Source: Devosia sp. 66-14 (GTDB lineage Bacteria; Pseudomonadota; Alphaproteobacteria; Rhizobiales; Devosiaceae). From it: a stretch of 40,182 bases of DNA. Shown piece by piece: positions 39,287-40,182 of the stretch. The notes below the pieces were generated by a model. That model searched no databases, was not told the origin of the DNA, and saw only the letters and a list, made by a program, of their open reading frames with translations. The first letter of the stretch is position 1. Each line of letters opens with the position of its first letter. The DNA is taken from NCBI GenBank assembly GCA_001899085.1, contig MKVB01000012.1, positions 27,263-67,444 of the forward strand. The letters run 5' to 3'. The position numbers and the translations under genes are program-made.

Positions 39287-39727
39287 TTAGCGGCGCTTCC
39301 ACCAGTAGCGCATATCCGGCAGCCGGGCCTCGTTCCTATCCCCGTTCGTCGCCTCCACCGACACGAACCCGTGCTTCTCGTAGAACGCCCGTGCCGCCGC
39401 GTTCGCAGTGAAACACCACAGGGTCAGCTCGACATTTCGTGCCTTGGCGTCCGCCAGCAGCGCCGTGCCCACGCCAGCACGCCGAACATCCGGGTCGAGA
39501 TAGAGCTGGGTGATCCAGCCCTCGTGTTCGGCCATGAAGCCGAGCAGTTGCCCGTCGCGTTCGGCCAATGTCACCTGCTGCTCGCCGATCAGCACCTCGC
39601 GCACGAACCACAAGTCCTCATCCGCCGTGTGCAGCTCGGGCAGGAAAATCAACACCGCTCGCGAGCGGCGGAACAGCGTGGCAATGGCGGACGCATCTGC
39701 GGCGACGGCTCGCCGAAGCATGATCAT
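39287..39727 (-). CDS. GNAT-family N-acetyltransferase
   Basis: 146 residues with the GNAT fold. The acetyl-CoA pyrophosphate loop VRRAGVGTALLADAK is preceded by the beta-strand ITQLYLDPD; the C-terminal NAAARAFYEKHGFV is also diagnostic. The substrate is not predictable. ATG at 39727 overlaps the upstream transporter stop by four bases (ATGA), with a second ATG two codons later. The two genes probably form an operon. Confidence 0.93.
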   Translation of the reverse strand: MIMLRRAVAADASAIATLFRRSRAVLIFLPELHTADEDLWFVREVLIGEQQVTLAERDGQLLGFMAEHEGWITQLYLDPDVRRAGVGTALLADAKARNVELTLWCFTANAAARAFYEKHGFVSVEATNGDRNEARLPDMRYWWKRR

Positions 39728-40182
39728 GCCGGCTTCCGTCGCCGGAGCCGCGGCCCGAACACGTTGATCAGCAGACCGCCAAACACCAGCACGCTGCCGA
39801 TGATCTCCACTTCGGTGATCGCCTCACCGAGAAACAGCGCAGCACCCGCAATCCCCGCCACCGGCACGAACAATGCGAACGGCGCCACCTGTCCGGTGTT
39901 GTAGCGGCTGAGCAGCCAGGCCCAGGCGCCGAAGCCGAACAAGGTCGCGATATAGGCCATGAAGGCGATCGAGCCGATCCCTTTGATCGTCAAGTGCGAC
40001 AGCGCCAGCGGGATGGCTCCCGGACCGTCCAGCAGCAGCGAGGCAAGCAGAAGCGGGATCGGCGGGATCAGCGCCGACCACACCACGAAACCCAGCATGT
40101 CGATCCGCCCGGCCGCCTTGCCCACCATGTTGCCGAGGCCCCAGCACCCGGCCGCCGCGATGGTCAGCAGCAGCGGCAACAG
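39724..40182 (-). CDS. EamA (DMT) transporter, N-terminus beyond window edge
   Basis: The frame is open to the right edge; 153 codons, ending TGA at 39724-39726. It is the C-terminal EamA half, with about five transmembrane segments: LLTIAAAGCWGLGNMVGK, MLGFVVWSALIPPIPLLLASL, GIGSIAFMAYIATLFGFGAW, QVAPFALFVPVAGIAGAALF and EIIGSVLVFGGLLINVFGP. Exports metabolites or drugs in known members. The start is not in the window. Confidence 0.9.
   Translation of the reverse strand: MLPLLLTIAAAGCWGLGNMVGKAAGRIDMLGFVVWSALIPPIPLLLASLLLDGPGAIPLALSHLTIKGIGSIAFMAYIATLFGFGAWAWLLSRYNTGQVAPFALFVPVAGIAGAALFLGEAITEVEIIGSVLVFGGLLINVFGPRLRRRKPA

Overview
The window is a dense, GC-rich stretch of a bacterial chromosome. 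It looks like an alphaproteobacterium of the Hyphomicrobiales (Rhizobiales), possibly a Devosia-like genus; the order is a fairly safe inference, the genus is not. The grounds are the F1 ATPase order atpHAGDC beside priA and a xerC-type recombinase, the order mdh-sucCD-sucAB beside zapE, the order sdhCDA...B, an Omp19/Inh-type lipoprotein, and palindromic intergenic repeats of the kind scattered through Rhizobiales genomes. No plasmid, phage, transposase, CRISPR, tRNA or rRNA signal was found.

Layout. 1-3771: two tandem methyl-accepting chemotaxis proteins on the minus strand; the first runs off the left edge and the second carries a one-base frameshift. 4103-9230: the F1 sector operon atpH-atpA-atpG-atpD-atpC (minus) with a clear terminator. 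9488-11656: priA. 11784-18000: a mixed segment with a VOC protein, an L,D-transpeptidase lipoprotein, a small exported protein, xerC, a FadR-type regulator and an autotransporter, interrupted by two clusters of palindromic repeats. 18011-19495: a DMT-family exporter and a small exported protein. 19559-27924: the TCA operon mdh-(exported protein)-sucC-sucD-sucA-sucB, with a promoter candidate upstream and a strong terminator downstream. 27983-29807: zapE and an Inh-family lipoprotein. 29961-35238: the succinate dehydrogenase operon, in which four small genes separate sdhA from sdhB, followed by a short gene that appears to have lost its start next to a hairpin repeat. 35292-40182: accessory genes including a NudK-type Nudix hydrolase, a SET-domain protein coupled to an alpha/beta hydrolase and divergent from an HxlR regulator, a DUF1737 protein, a beta-carbonic anhydrase, a GNAT acetyltransferase and the end of an EamA transporter.

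How it fits together. The core is energy metabolism: four TCA enzymes plus ATP synthase F1. Two features stand out. First, genes for small exported proteins are embedded inside the TCA operons: one between mdh and sucC, three between sdhA and sdhB, two of the latter sharing a Cys-x-Cys layout. Second, three iterated dyad sequences fill the gap between the HxlR gene and the hydrolase/SET pair, which predicts a small self-contained regulatory switch.
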